Below are positions 45,949 to 56,711 of a stretch of 64,000 nt of DNA, piece by piece. The notes under the pieces are model-generated. The model worked only from the letters and a program-made list of their open reading frames with translations, was not told where the DNA came from and ran no database searches. Position 1 is the stretch's first letter, and each line of letters begins with the position of its first letter. The DNA lies in contig JACAAK010000012.1 in the NCBI GenBank assembly GCA_025093985.1, positions 1,736,001 through 1,800,000 on the forward strand, read 5' to 3'. Made by a program: the position numbers and the translations under genes. Source of the stretch: Calvatia gigantea. Lineage: Eukaryota > Basidiomycota > Agaricomycetes > Agaricales > Lycoperdaceae.

Positions 45949-47048
45949 ATGTCCTTACCGCACAAAAACTCCCCATCCTCTGTGTCGACTGCAGTCCCCC
46001 TACCACCCAGGACAGAATCCGTTTCAAAGGGGACGAAACCCCCGGTATGGCCCATTGACCATGCAGAATCAGGCGTTACAACACCTCTGGTTGCAAAGTG
46101 CGGCCGCACCACACGGGCTGATGGAATTTGTTGCAAGGAGCTCAAGCAGGAAGAGCGCACACTCATAGATCCAGACGTTGTCCGTGATGTGTATGTTCTT
46201 GTTCTCGCACGTTCTAAAATCAGGATCCCGCTCATTGACGTCACAGTGTTATTGGTCTCTCAGACGGGCTGACCGTACCTTTTGCGCTTGCCGCTGGTCT
46301 TTCTTCGTTGGGGGAATCCAGACTAGTAGTCCTCGGTGGTATCGCCGAACTTATAGCTGGTGCCATTTCCATGGGTATTGGTGGCTTCCTCGCTTCCCAA
46401 GCGGAGCGGGATCACTATCGCTATCTACACAAGCAGACCGCGATGCGTGTCAAGCGGAGTTGTGCCGGAGAAATGGAACGTGAGGTTGCAGAAGTTCTTG
46501 GACCTGTTGGTGTTGATGACAAGGCCTGTCGGGCCGTGGCGCATTGTTTACGTGAGGTAGAAGAGAGCGACGAGAGCGATGGTTTCCTTTCGTTATCATC
46601 GAGCAGTGATGCTGAGAATTCGGAACTGAAGTGGAGTAAGGATGTGGGTCTCACAGCGTTCCTTCTCCGGTTCGGTCAAGGACTGGGTGTGTCAAATTTC
46701 CCGTTTCTCTGCCGGCTCACCACTAATGCCGATGCAATTATAGAGGAAGTTCCGACGTTGCGCCTTTATGTATCTGCGTTTACCATTGGCATGGGATACC
46801 TCCTTGGTGGTCTTATCCCCCTGCTTCCATACTTTTTTATCCCCAAGGCACAAGTCGCTCTCGTTTACTCATGTTTTGTTACTGGCTTGGTTCTACTCAT
46901 CTTTGGAGCTGTCAAGGCACGTGTGACCGGAGCTGGTGTTGGCGCTAGTAGTTATGTTTGGAGTGCAGTCAGCACACTCATGGTTGGTGGGCTGGCTGCC
47001 GCCGCGGCGTTTGGGATTGTCAAGGCCCTCGAAGGAGGTGGTGATTAG
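45949..47048 (+). CDS. CCC1/VIT1-family vacuolar iron/manganese transporter
   Basis: Two exons around an intron at 46191-46246 (gtatgt...tcacag). After a hydrophilic N-terminus the junction creates VVIGLSDGLTVPFALAAGLS, the first membrane helix and signature of the family. LIAGAISMGIGGFLASQAER follows, with the metal-binding Met/Gly/Glu pattern and the amphipathic cytoplasmic region (MRVKRSCAGEMEREVAEVLG). The last three helices are AFTIGMGYLLGGLIPLLPYF, VALVYSCFVTGLVLLIFGA and STLMVGGLAAAAAFGIVKAL. Five membrane segments fit the family. Such proteins load cytosolic Fe2+ or Mn2+ into the vacuole by proton exchange and protect from metal excess. The start at 45949 (MSLPHKNSP) is preferred over 45925 because of the TATA position. 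No frame problems. Confidence 0.9.
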
Positions 47049-47210
47049 ACTAATTTCTCTCTTCCATCTCCCCCGAAACCTAATTGTTGTAGATCTTCGT
47101 TGTGCTTTCTATACATGGATGCTATTCTGCATGACACAATCGTGATCTGAGGATGAGCACACGTTTTCCGGCAAGGAACATCATGGATCAATAAAAGGGT
47201 ACAAAGCATA

Positions 47211-48437
47211 TCATAGCTTGCTCTTAGCCTTCTCGTTCTCCTCTCTTGCTTTGCGTGCCCGAATCGCCCTGCCAACTCTACTTACACTTTCCCGTCCGAG
47301 TTTCTCGCTGATCCACCAGCCAATATCCACCATCTGGTTCAAGTCGATGGTACCTCCTGCTGTCCCAGCAACCGTATATGGCGAGTTCTGGAGAGCGTAG
47401 AGGACATCCTCAGTGGCAACATTACCTGTTGCTCCTGGGGAATAGGGGCATCCGCCAAGTCCTCCGACGGAAGCGTCGATAGTGCGGATTCCGGAGTCCA
47501 ACGCAGCGAGAACGTTGGCTACAGCCGTTCCGTAGGTATCATGGAACTACAACAAATGTGAGAATGTGAGATGGTTCAAAATGTACCTTCAACTTACGTG
47601 ACCCTAAAAACCAAGTTGATTAGAACTGAGCGAAACTTTGAGGGTTTATGGTAGTAGATGTACTCACAGCAAGCTTGGATATCGGTACGCCTTTGGACAC
47701 TTCTGCGATCATCTCCGAGACCTCGAAGGGCGTGCCCTGGCCCACTGTATCCCCAAGACTGACCTCATAACATCCCATCTCAAGCAACTCCTTCGCAACC
47801 TCACGGACTTTTTTGAAATCCACCTTTCCGGTATAAGGACATGCAATAACAACGCTCACGTAGCCTCTAACACGGAGGCCATTATCGAGAGCAGTCCGTG
47901 CGACAGGTGCGAGTCGTGCGAGGGATTCGGAGGTAGTACAATTAAGGTTGGCACGAGTGAATGCGTCTGTTGCGGCTGTGAAGATGGAGATTTCGTCGGT
48001 GAGGGGTGGGTCTTGTTGAGAGGAAGAAAGGAGGGAGACGAGATCGTCTAGACCACGTTGGTTTGGAACGAGGATGGCATAGTGGACGTTGGGGACGTGG
48101 GCCTTTTGTTGGAGGACCTGGGCAGTGCCTACCATCTAGTTCCGAGATGAATAAGCTGTTGTTCTGAGGAGTAGCGACTTGGGGATGGAGGAGGGCACAC
48201 CTGGGGAACCCACTTGGGACTGACGAAGCTGCCGGCTTCGACGTTGGTGATTCCGGCGCGGACGAGGCGGTTTATGAGCTCGACTTTGAGGTCGACAGGG
48301 ACGATGCTGCCTTTTTCGTTTTGGAGGCCATCGCGTGGACCGACTTCAACAATGTTGACCACATTGTTGGAAGCAGCGGTTGCTAGTGACCGCGTCCTTG
48401 TAGTTTGGAACAGAGACCTCGAGGCAGCACGGAGCAT
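47211..48437 (-). CDS. Hydroxymethylglutaryl-CoA lyase with a 6-nt microexon
   Basis: Cleaves HMG-CoA to acetyl-CoA and acetoacetate, the last step of leucine breakdown. Exons 48201-48437, 47668-48135, 47598-47603 and 47211-47546 give 348 aa. Signatures: [17 protein letters not shown] (catalytic Arg-Asp), [26 protein letters not shown] (metal-binding His pair) and the Cys-loop [16 protein letters not shown]. The microexon GGTCAC supplies the Gly-His of GHFHD; it is flanked by perfect signals (tttttag before, gtaagt after). The N-terminus [20 protein letters not shown] looks like a mitochondrial presequence and the C-terminus is SKL, a peroxisomal PTS1. Convergent with the transporter gene (162 bp apart). 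An annotation pipeline could easily miss the microexon. Confidence 0.95.
47598..47603 (-). other. 6-nt coding microexon of HMG-CoA lyase
   Basis: GGTCAC on the minus strand between introns 47604-47667 and 47547-47597. Phase 0 on both sides; encodes Gly-His. The His aligns with a metal ligand in HMG-CoA lyases. Confidence 0.88.
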
Positions 48438-48796
48438 GATTGATAGAGAATAAGCTAGAGTAAGTTACCCGGAGTGTAAACTTATAGCAGAATTTGTTCG
48501 GACACAACACCGATTGAAATTGTTGGCATGAGAGTTATGGTGAAGCGTTGTGACATTGATGAGAAAACCCTCGGATCTTAACACAAGCGTCCACACTTCA
48601 CTACTTCGACATTGTTCGGCCGAACCATTGCACGACGAGCCTTCGGACATGTCGGCCGTCAAGGAAATAGATTGCAGAATACGATATGTGTACAGAAACA
48701 AAGAAAGAAACATTTAGATCAACTTGTTGACCGCGTAACCGTCATAACCAATGAGGACAACCAGAAATGCAACAGAAGTTTGACCCTCTCCCCACT
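48438..48796. other. Intergenic segment
   Basis: Promoter side of the HMG-CoA lyase gene and 3' flank of the kinase gene. No gene recognised. Confidence 0.5.
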
Positions 48797-50890
48797 TTAC
48801 CTCTTCTCCTCAATCCTTGTACCTGCTAATTGATCTGGCAGAGCTTCAAGCTCCTGGTTGTGATGGTGTGTAATTGAAGCGTTCTCCATAAGTTCCTTTA
48901 AAAAACAAGCGCATTAATATCTTAGTGGAACCAAGCTAACTAGATAGAGGACATACCTTCGCTGATTCCTCCTTGTACTTGTCGAGTTCAGCGCGTAGTT
49001 CCTGGGCACTGCTGGGATTGCTCGCAAGAGTAGCCATGCGTTTGACTGCCGTAATGCTAAAGGCAGCCCTGCGCCAGGCCTGTTTGGCGTTAAATGCCTT
49101 CTTGACGTGAGGTAGAAGGTCAGCAGGACCACCGTCAGCACGGTCGGGATCAGGAACGAAGTGGGGTTTCTCGTCAGCTAACCACTGTGGGTGGCAGTAA
49201 CTCAATAAGAGAATCGAGAAAGGTCTTTGGCGTCTGACGCACCCCGTGTTGTAGGGCCTCGGCTGCTGTGGGGCGTTTTGTGGGATCGACAGTAAGGCAG
49301 GTGCGTACAAAGTGTTTGGCAGTATCGGAGACGTTCGCCCAGTACTCTTGTGGTTCGAATTTGTAATCGCCAGCAATGATGGCATCCATTTCTTGTTGTT
49401 GGGTGTCGCGATCAAAGGGAGTGTAACCTGCGAGGAGGAAGTAGGTGATAACACCCATGGCCCATACGTCAACGGGTTTCCCGTGGCCAGCTAAACTTGG
49501 CGTGAATCACAAGTGCTGTGTAATGGAACGAGGAGTAGGTACTTCGTTTGAATATCTCTGGGGCCATATACTGGGTCATATTAGGTGTGGTGGAGCTCGA
49601 AAGAGAAACGGGTAAACTCACGCCGGGTGTACCACAAATTTCAGTTAATTGGGTGAGCTTTTCCTCCTCCATCACTCTACTCAAACCGAAGTCGGCGATC
49701 ATGATGTCGGCATCTTCTGCGGGGGTTCGGAAAAGGAGGTTCTCAGGTTTAAGGTCTAGGTTCGAAAGCGATGTTGTTGGGTTGGGGGACAACAGTAAAG
49801 GGGAAAAGTGTGGCTACGGACCACGATGAACAATGCCCGCGGCATGAATGTACTTGACAGCTTTGAAGATGGTCCGTACGAGGCCAGCAGCGTCACTGTG
49901 GGGAATGTTTGCTTAGACGGTGTAGCTTTTGGGTAACGATAGCTTACGCTTCGTAGTAATTGCCTTTGGCACATATCCGGTCGAAAAGTTCGCCACCCGT
50001 ACAGAGATCGAAGCAGAGATAGAGATTATGGGCAGTCTAGAAGATGCGTTGGGTGAGGCAAGGGGGATATCCATATAGCTGGCTGCGCACTTCAAAATAG
50101 TCGTGGAGGGTTACAATGTTGGAGTAACCGCTGGAAATCTTTTTTAGCACGGCAATTTCGTTCCGAACCTGGGAGGGGGGGGGGTGATGCACATTGAGAT
50201 CGATACGGGGAATGCAATACTCAAGAGTCAAAACGCACCATGTGTTCCCGGCCCTCCATGAGTTTCTTGTTGATGACCTTGCAGGCATAATACTTGCCTG
50301 TCTGGATGTGTATTGCTTCCTTGACAATGGCATAGGTTCCGCTGCCGAGAGTCCTGCCGGTCCGGTACTAAACGAGGAGGGTAAGGGGTAGAACGCGGGG
50401 GCTGAGGGGTAAGTCGTGATGACATACCGAGCATGGGACGGTTGTTGGAGGCATTGGGGACGCGTTGCGCTGGAAGGAAGATGCAAGGAACTGGATGATG
50501 GATTTGAGATAAGTGGTCGAGATCAGTTTGTCTCCGCGTCTGATAACACCGCCCGTCACAACAACATTCCCAGCCACTCACCGGTGCTGCTGCAGACACC
50601 GCTGTCCCTCCTCCCAGAGCCGCCGTCACAGACGATGGCGTCGCGTTGCCAGGCCGTACCTTGAACTCTGTCTTCTCCGCCCTTGTCTCCGTCGCCGCGC
50701 CTGCCTGACCGCCGTTGCTCACTTGAGGTGCACTGTTTCATGGTGAACTACGTGAAGTGGGAGGGTGAAATGACCGGAATACTGACGTGAGCTTGTCCAC
50801 ACCTGAATGGCGTTTCAAATGGCGGCTGAACTTACGAGAATATGTTGCTGGGACTGGGTCTGAGCCTGCGCGGCTTTGCTGGGCACCCAT
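48797..50890 (-). CDS. Calcium/calmodulin-dependent protein kinase (CaMKI-like)
   Basis: Ten or so short exons with GT-AG introns, all in phase. The start at 50890 gives [18 protein letters not shown]; its exon ends at a strong donor (cgtaagt) and joins [15 protein letters not shown] via a ctcaag acceptor. Kinase landmarks: [18 protein letters not shown] (Gly loop), [10 protein letters not shown] (ATP Lys), [74 protein letters not shown]-terminal regulatory helix ([20 protein letters not shown]) should bind calmodulin. The end is [17 protein letters not shown] before TAA at 48799-48797. The MGxxxS start suggests N-myristoylation. It likely acts in calcium signalling during growth and stress. 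The Thr before CGTPGYMAPE region fits activation-loop control. Confidence 0.9.
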
Positions 50891-51152
50891 GGGAACTCGG
50901 GAAACGTGAACAGTGAACAAACCAGCACTCCGCCTGCCAGCTTTTATGTATTTCGGCACCGCCACGCACAACAGGCATGCCTTCAATTACAGACCCTGCA
51001 TGCTGTGTCCGATATTATCCCCAGGTGTCTTCTCCTAATAACCCTCCCACAACGCGACAGACATCTGTCGGGCAGTGAGCACTGCCCTCTAAACCACAAC
51101 ATCATCAGCTATCTCATGATCGAGCCCACACGAACCCTGTTACATTAACGAG

Positions 51153-51242
51153 TGCCCCATGGCTGAGTTGGTTACAGCGTCCGACTGTTATGGCAGTGTC
51201 ACTGACAATCGGAAGGTCGTGAGTTCGAGCCTCACTGGGGCA
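51153..51242 (+). tRNA. tRNA-Asn (anticodon GTT) with a 17-nt intron
   Basis: Acceptor stem tgcccca pairs with tggggca; D arm gctg/cagc; anticodon stem tccga/tcgga; T arm gtgag-ttcgagc-ctcac. The anticodon loop reads ct-GTT-a, with anticodon at 51187-51189, followed by an intron 51191-51207 in the canonical position after base 37. Reading gives Asn codons AAC/AAT. An open frame overlapping it is an artefact. Confidence 0.9.
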
Positions 51243-51785
51243 GCTGGGTATATAAAGCTTTTTGTTTTCAACCTAAATTTTTTTATTGCCAATTTTGGCC
51301 AGGTATACTGTGGCTGTACCACCAATGAGACAACCCTAGAAGTGAGACACCACCAAATTTTCCTTCCCAGGAAGTTGCTCAATTAGCCTCAAATTTTGTA
51401 TAGTCATAGTATTACTTCTTGTGCATTACATGCTCTATTTTTCCCTGAATATACATTATTCCTGGTGTGCAATTGCCAATTGAAGTAAGGTGCTTTGTGG
51501 TCATGTGACAAAATGATGTAGTGATCTTAATCTCATTGGCACTTGTGCTGATTTTCTTGACATCCACCTGGCAGAAAGCCCCAGAAAAAGAGTTAATTGA
51601 AAGGGATACTCACTGTGAATAAATGACAACATGAGCTATCTTATTATCTTTTTGATTTCTTGAGATATTGAACTTTTGTTATTGTTGATCTTATCTATTC
51701 ATCCCCAAACAGTGCAAGAACTGTTTGACTCATCCAAACACCATGTGCTATAGTGAGGTTGGCCCAGTTCTAAGCTGACCCAATA
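51243..51785. other. AT-rich segment at the edge of the retroelement nest
   Basis: Composition drops in GC right after the tRNA gene, and no gene is present. A tttttttt run soon after the tRNA could serve as the Pol III terminator (tttttgttttc near 51259 and ttttttta near 51277). Confidence 0.5.
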
Positions 51786-52406
51786 TGTTATGAACTTACC
51801 CCTTCCTGTCTCTAACTGTAGCATATTACCTTCTCCATAAATTTATTTTCTTTATTCTTTCTATTTTTATTTATTAACATGTGTAATTCTAGTTCAGCTT
51901 CTTATAACTTGTATTCCAAGTCATGTTTTCTCTTTTAACTTATACTTCTCACTCTTAGACTTCTATTTACTCATATCTGCCTTCCTCTGACTCATACCAC
52001 ATTTCTACTGACTCATATCTAATCTCTATGACTTCTTAAATTACCAATTAACCTGTAATAACCCCTATTCTGACTCATACTTCTTTACTACATAATGACT
52101 CATCTTTCATTCATAACTAGTATATAAACCTAGTAGAATACACTGTACTACTCTAGGTTATCCTAGTAACAAGCTTTCTACTATCCACTCATCTTTCTGA
52201 AAAAGACTAACAACCTTTGGGACTGTAGAGGCATTTAATTCAGACTTATCAGACAAATGTGTACCTTCTTCCTGAGTGGGGAATGATCTGTAGTCTGCAC
52301 ATAAGTCATTGAGACTTGCTAATTCTCCCAAGCTATAGTGTTGAACCTTTTTCCTGAGCAGAAAATAATCTGGGCTTGGTTGTGGAAGTAAGCAATACAC
52401 ATAACA
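51786..52406 (+). repeat. LTR family B, full-length copy, plus
   Basis: Starts TGTTATGAACTTACCCC and ends CACATAACA, 621 bp, matching the reverse complement of 54891-55492 over its whole length with many substitutions and part of 54449-54890. TG...CA ends and AT-rich, pyrimidine-rich body indicate an LTR. No target duplication seen (caata left, taaga right), so it is not a clean solo LTR. Confidence 0.7.
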
Positions 52407-52706
52407 TAAGAATAACCTTCTTCCACCCACTTTCTCATTTTCACATAACTCTTTTTGTCTCCTGCTGTATTTCTTGTAGCCAGCTTCTACCAATTATTCC
52501 TCTGTCAATTGATGTTGAAAAGCCTTTGCCTAATAGTATTAAGAAGAGCAGAACTGACAACTGCTAGGATTCTTCCTCTGCAAATAGTGTCAAAAAAAGC
52601 AGGACTGATCACTGCTAGTTTTGTTTATTCTTTTTGATTCTTTCTCTATGTACTGACATGTTGAGAAGCCTCTACCTTAACAAGCATTGAGTAGAGTGGG
52701 CCTGGC
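52407..52706. other. Segment between LTRs
   Basis: Possible internal debris of element B; contains an imperfect direct repeat (ttgatgttgaaaagcctttgc near 52510 and tgacatgttgagaagcctctac near 52655). No coding signal. Confidence 0.35.
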
Positions 52707-53011
52707 TGTTATGACCCTTATGAGTTGTTACCTCAGGTTGCAACTTATAGCAAGACTTGAGAGTGTAGAGGGAATAATAAATGAGGTGGTTAAGTATATC
52801 AAGTATAGGAGATGGTAGGTATGTTTATATACAAGGAAACCATCTGGTTGAACAGATAGAGATACTACATGAAACATCTGATAGAGAAGGTATAGTAGTA
52901 TATAAGTCAGAACATGGAGATTGCTAGACAGGAATAGTATAAAACAGGTACATGATATGAAGTAATGGAGACAAGCATGGAAGTGAGATAGGAACAGTAA
53001 AATCCACAACA
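52707..53011 (-). repeat. LTR family A (Gypsy), minus orientation
   Basis: 305 bp. Read on the minus strand it begins TGTTGTGGATTTTACTG and ends CCTGAGGTAACA-like text with GTCATAACA, matching the plus-oriented LTRs at 53814-54119 and 56217/63317. A purine-rich tract (ctggagggtaa on the minus strand) lies just outside at 53012-53023, as expected for a polypurine tract before a 3' LTR. Confidence 0.7.
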
Positions 53012-53813
53012 TTACCCTCCAGTTAAGCTTCATATGTAAAGCAGGACACTTTACAGGCTATATATCTTAAGTCACACAAAATACACTTGACCTGTGTATA
53101 TAGGTAAACATATATATAACAAAAAGATAATAGTCAAGCTGTAACAGCTCAACATACAGGATATTATATGATGACTAAGTTTGCATTTATTTTATAACAC
53201 AAAACAAGGGAAAATAAAGCAGGGAACAATGGCACATGATAAAGAAATAATGACAGGTCCAATAAAGGAAAGGGTGGAGGATTACCCCTTACATGCCCTC
53301 TAATGAAACTAGTACATAGTCTGATTAAGATGATTTGAGAGGGCAGTGGATATACTGGCCTTGACATCAGTTTATATTTTTATTTTATTTTGCAAATTGT
53401 GAATCATGACCTATTAAGTCTGAACATTAAGCCCATGGTTATGTGAACTCAATGATTGAGAATAAAAAGTACCAGCTGACAGGCAGGTATATGGTGGGCA
53501 AATGGGCACTTTGTCATTGGTCTTTGATTACAGTTATATGGCCTTAAACTAATGAATGGTAGCATTAGAGTCATCTGATCTTGTCAGTGAGGTTTTGGCT
53601 GGTAGTGCAGAAGCTCCAGAGATCTCCAATGAGGGGTTTGGAGTAGTTAATGAAGTAACTGTATCAGTTGCCTAATTGATTGGGATAGTGTTGTCTGGGG
53701 CTATGTCCATAGTGTTAGACCCAAATTCTTTATCACTGTCCTCTTTGATGGCAGAGGGGTAAGGGATGAGCATGATGGGGAGGTTGCATTGCATGTTCCA
53801 ATTAGTTTCTGGT
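53012..53813. other. Degenerate internal retroelement DNA
   Basis: Lies between two family A LTRs in opposite orientation. AT-rich, no open frame or recognisable domain. Confidence 0.4.
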
Positions 53814-54119
53814 TGTTATGGTTTTCTGCTGATCAAGTCGTACTCCATCTACATCTGCATTCCTGTCTACTAGTACATCTGTTCCAGCTATTCCTGTCAA
53901 GCGATCTCTGGCTCTGACTCATGTTAACTACTATGCCAGCCTGATCAGACATTTCATGTAGTTACTCCATTTATTCAACTGGATGTCTTCCTCTATTTAA
54001 GTATACATATATCTACTGTATTTGGTATGCTTAACCATCTTTGTTCCTCTCCCCTTACTTGCCCTCAAGTCTTAGCCCAAAGTTGCAACCTGAGGTAAAC
54101 TCAGACTAAGGTCGTAACA
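53814..54119 (+). repeat. LTR family A (Gypsy), plus orientation
   Basis: 306 bp, from TGTTATGGTTTTCTGC to AAGGTCGTAACA. Shares with the other family A LTRs the phrases cagacatttcatgtag, ttcaactggatg and ttgcaacctgaggt. No matching 5-bp flanks (ctggt / tagtt). Confidence 0.7.
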
Positions 54120-54448
54120 TAGTTGGTGTATTTATTGGATGCTTTCTTGGATTTTCTGCCCCCTCTTTTATGGATATCCTCCAGATGCCTTTTCAGGTAG
54201 TCTTGTATTGCCTCTTTTGTGTTTCTCAAATTGGACTCTGCTATCCATGTATCATCTTCATTGCTATATATTTTCTAATGTACTAGGAACTGATATCCCC
54301 ATCCTCACTTTTGTTGTCCTTAGATCTCTTTCACTTCATATTCTTCTTTATTGTTGATCATTACTGGCTCAGGCACTAGATTATTTCATTGACTTGGAAA
54401 CTCAGCTTTCTATGCTGGTGACAACAATTGTTTGTTAAAGATGTTGTA
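54120..54448. other. Gene-free AT-rich segment
   Basis: Between family A and family B LTRs; pyrimidine-rich, no coding signal. Confidence 0.35.
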
Positions 54449-54890
54449 TGTTACAAACTTACCCCTCCTGTCTTTGCCTAGTAGTATATTACCTTCTCTA
54501 CAGACTTATTTCCTTCCTTATTTCTCTCTCTCTTTTATTTATTTAACACATGTAGTTTTAGTTCAACTTCTTGTAACTTATACTCTGAGTTATGTTTCTT
54601 TTATAACTCATGTATCTCACACTGGGACTTCTATCTACTCATATCTGCTTCTTTCTGACTTATTCTTCATCCTTATGACTCCTTACATTACCAATTAACC
54701 TATAGTAACTCTTATCTTGACTCATATCTTCTTACTACATAATGACTCATCTCTACTTTGTAGCTAGTATATGAACTAAGTAGAATACTTTGTATTTCCT
54801 TAGATTATTCTAGTAACAAGCTTCCTTATCTTTACTCATCTACTACAAGGATAATAACCTTGGGGACTGCAGAGGTATTTTGTTATGTAT
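54449..54890 (+). repeat. LTR family B, 3'-truncated copy, plus
   Basis: Begins TGTTACAAACTTACCCC and follows the 51786 copy to gactgcagaggtatttt, then stops where the inverted copy begins at 54891. Confidence 0.65.
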
Positions 54891-55492
54891 ATTACCTTAC
54901 TTTGTAACTGAGCCTAGATTGTCCTTTACTTAGAGAGGAGGTTCAATATTATAGCTCAGGAGAATTGACAAGTCTCAATAACTTCTGTGCAGACTTCAGA
55001 TCACTCCTTCTATAAAGGCTCACACTTGTCTGAGAAGTCTGAGTTAAATGTCTCTATAGTCCCCAAGGTTGTTAACCTTGTAGCAGATAAGTGAAGATAA
55101 GGAAGCTAGTTACTAAAATAACATAGAGTAATACAGAGTATTCTACTAGAGTTATATACTAGCTATGAAATAAGGATGAGTCATTACATAGTAAAAGATA
55201 TGAGTCAATGTAAGAGTCACTATAGGTTAATTAGTAATCTACAGCATCATAGGGATATGGCAGTGAATCAATAGAAGTCAGATATGAGTGAAAAGAAGTG
55301 GGAAACAAGTAGATGGAAGTCCAAAGGTGAGAATACAAGTTATAACAGGAACATGACTCAGAATATGAGTTATAAGAAGTAAACTAGAACTACATATGTT
55401 AATAAATAAATATAGAAGACAGAAGAGAAAGAATGAGTCTGAGGAGAAAGTAATTCACTAAAGATAGAGAATGGGGGAGTAAGTTTGTAACA
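54891..55492 (-). repeat. LTR family B, full-length copy, minus
   Basis: 602 bp with TGTTATGTA at the left and GTTTGTAACA at the right, the reverse complement of the copies at 51786 and 54449. Abuts the truncated plus copy, forming a large imperfect palindrome at 54449-55492. Confidence 0.7.
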
Positions 55493-56216
55493 TTAGTCTG
55501 TTTCTAGGTAAATTACTCCAAAATTTATGCTGATAATATGGAGTAGTCAAGAGATACTCCATTATCATAGTCTTTATTGTCAAAGGCATTGTAGGGGTTT
55601 GCATAGACTTGTTCTTGGTACCTTTGCTTTATTTCTTCCATGGCTCATACATAGTTTGGGATATTTCAGGCAATTTTCAGGTTTGTGTTGGGAGTTGAGA
55701 GTTTTGCATAGTCAACAGAAATATTGGGGACATGTCCAGTGGTAATGTCTAGATTTGGTTTTTCAGCAGATAGAATATGTAGGTAGTATGGGGACAATCA
55801 CTTGCCTAGTGACCTATGAAGGGGAGATGAAGTTTAGTGCATTTATTACAAAAGGCCTTTGGGTTAAAGTGCAGGTCTTTCATTGCTCATGGTTGAGTAG
55901 GGGTTCATTCTTATCCTAGGTTAGGTTGGAGGGATTTTCTACTAGGCCCTAGAGCACTAGGAGTTGGTCTAGGTGGGCCATGAGGTTGTGTATGGCTATT
56001 TCAAGCTGCTCTAGAGGAATTCATTCATTCAGGGATCTAAGGTGTAGCCTAGGTAGGTAAGTGTTATTTGAGGGAGAAATTGCTTGAGGTTGGATGGGTT
56101 GGTTGGTGTAGTCAGACCAGAGTCTGGCCAGTTTGTTTGTCAGATGAGAGAGGTATAACCTGATGTTCTCTAAGGTATTGGGCATAAGCCTAAGGTAATC
56201 CAAGGCTTTATGATAC
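55493..56216 (-). pseudogene. Degenerate retroelement gag relic
   Basis: Minus-strand fragments read NTLENIRLYLSHLTNKLARL, then SNLKQFLPQITLTYLG, and a zinc-knuckle-like FCNKCTKLHLPFIGH followed by a stop and SDCP. Many stops. This looks like the C-terminal part of a Gag with a CCHC motif from an old LTR element. Confidence 0.5.
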
Positions 56217-56278
56217 TGTTGTGGATTTCACTGTCTCCATCATATTACTATACTCATCTCTGTCCCATACCTATTGTG

Positions 56279-56686
56279 TGTTAAGACGAGTACACCACAA
56301 TAGTTTGCACTAGTGGCGGAGGGGAGTTGTACTCACTGGGTTTGTTGAGATGTGCATTGTAGACTGTAGCTAGAGGATATCTTAGAGGAATGATGGGCAA
56401 AAGATAGACTGGATTGTCTAAAGAATATATGCATACTACATAGATCTTATATATCTAATGTCTCTGGTCTGTGCACCGTTCTACCTAATACAGGTGAGGT
56501 CTTATCTGCCAGTAGCATATACAGAGCATACTGCGTACATTGTTCTATTTAATAGACCATGACCAGCAACCTAGAGTGCGGTCTAGTACATTGTTCGTTA
56601 TCTCTCTTCAAGAGTGAAGTACTCAAGAACTCGTTTCAGCTATAAATAGACTGAACCAACGTAGTGGTACGGATCGAGATTCAACA
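56279..56686 (-). repeat. Copia 3' LTR
   Basis: 408 bp. Ends are TG...CA with an inverted TGTT/AACA. On the element strand this is the downstream LTR. TATA-like tatttatag on the element strand near 56641. Confidence 0.95.
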
Positions 56687-56699
56687 CTCCTCCTCACTT
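56687..56699 (-). promoter_or_regulatory. Copia polypurine tract
   Basis: On the element strand aagtgaggaggag lies directly upstream of the 3' LTR start tgttgaatc, the expected site for plus-strand priming. Confidence 0.85.
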
Positions 56700-56711
56700 G
56701 AAGGAGGGAGA

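Noticed and set aside
51159..51386. 75-residue open frame over the tRNA
   Set aside because: It is the tRNA-Asn read as protein plus AT-rich flank.
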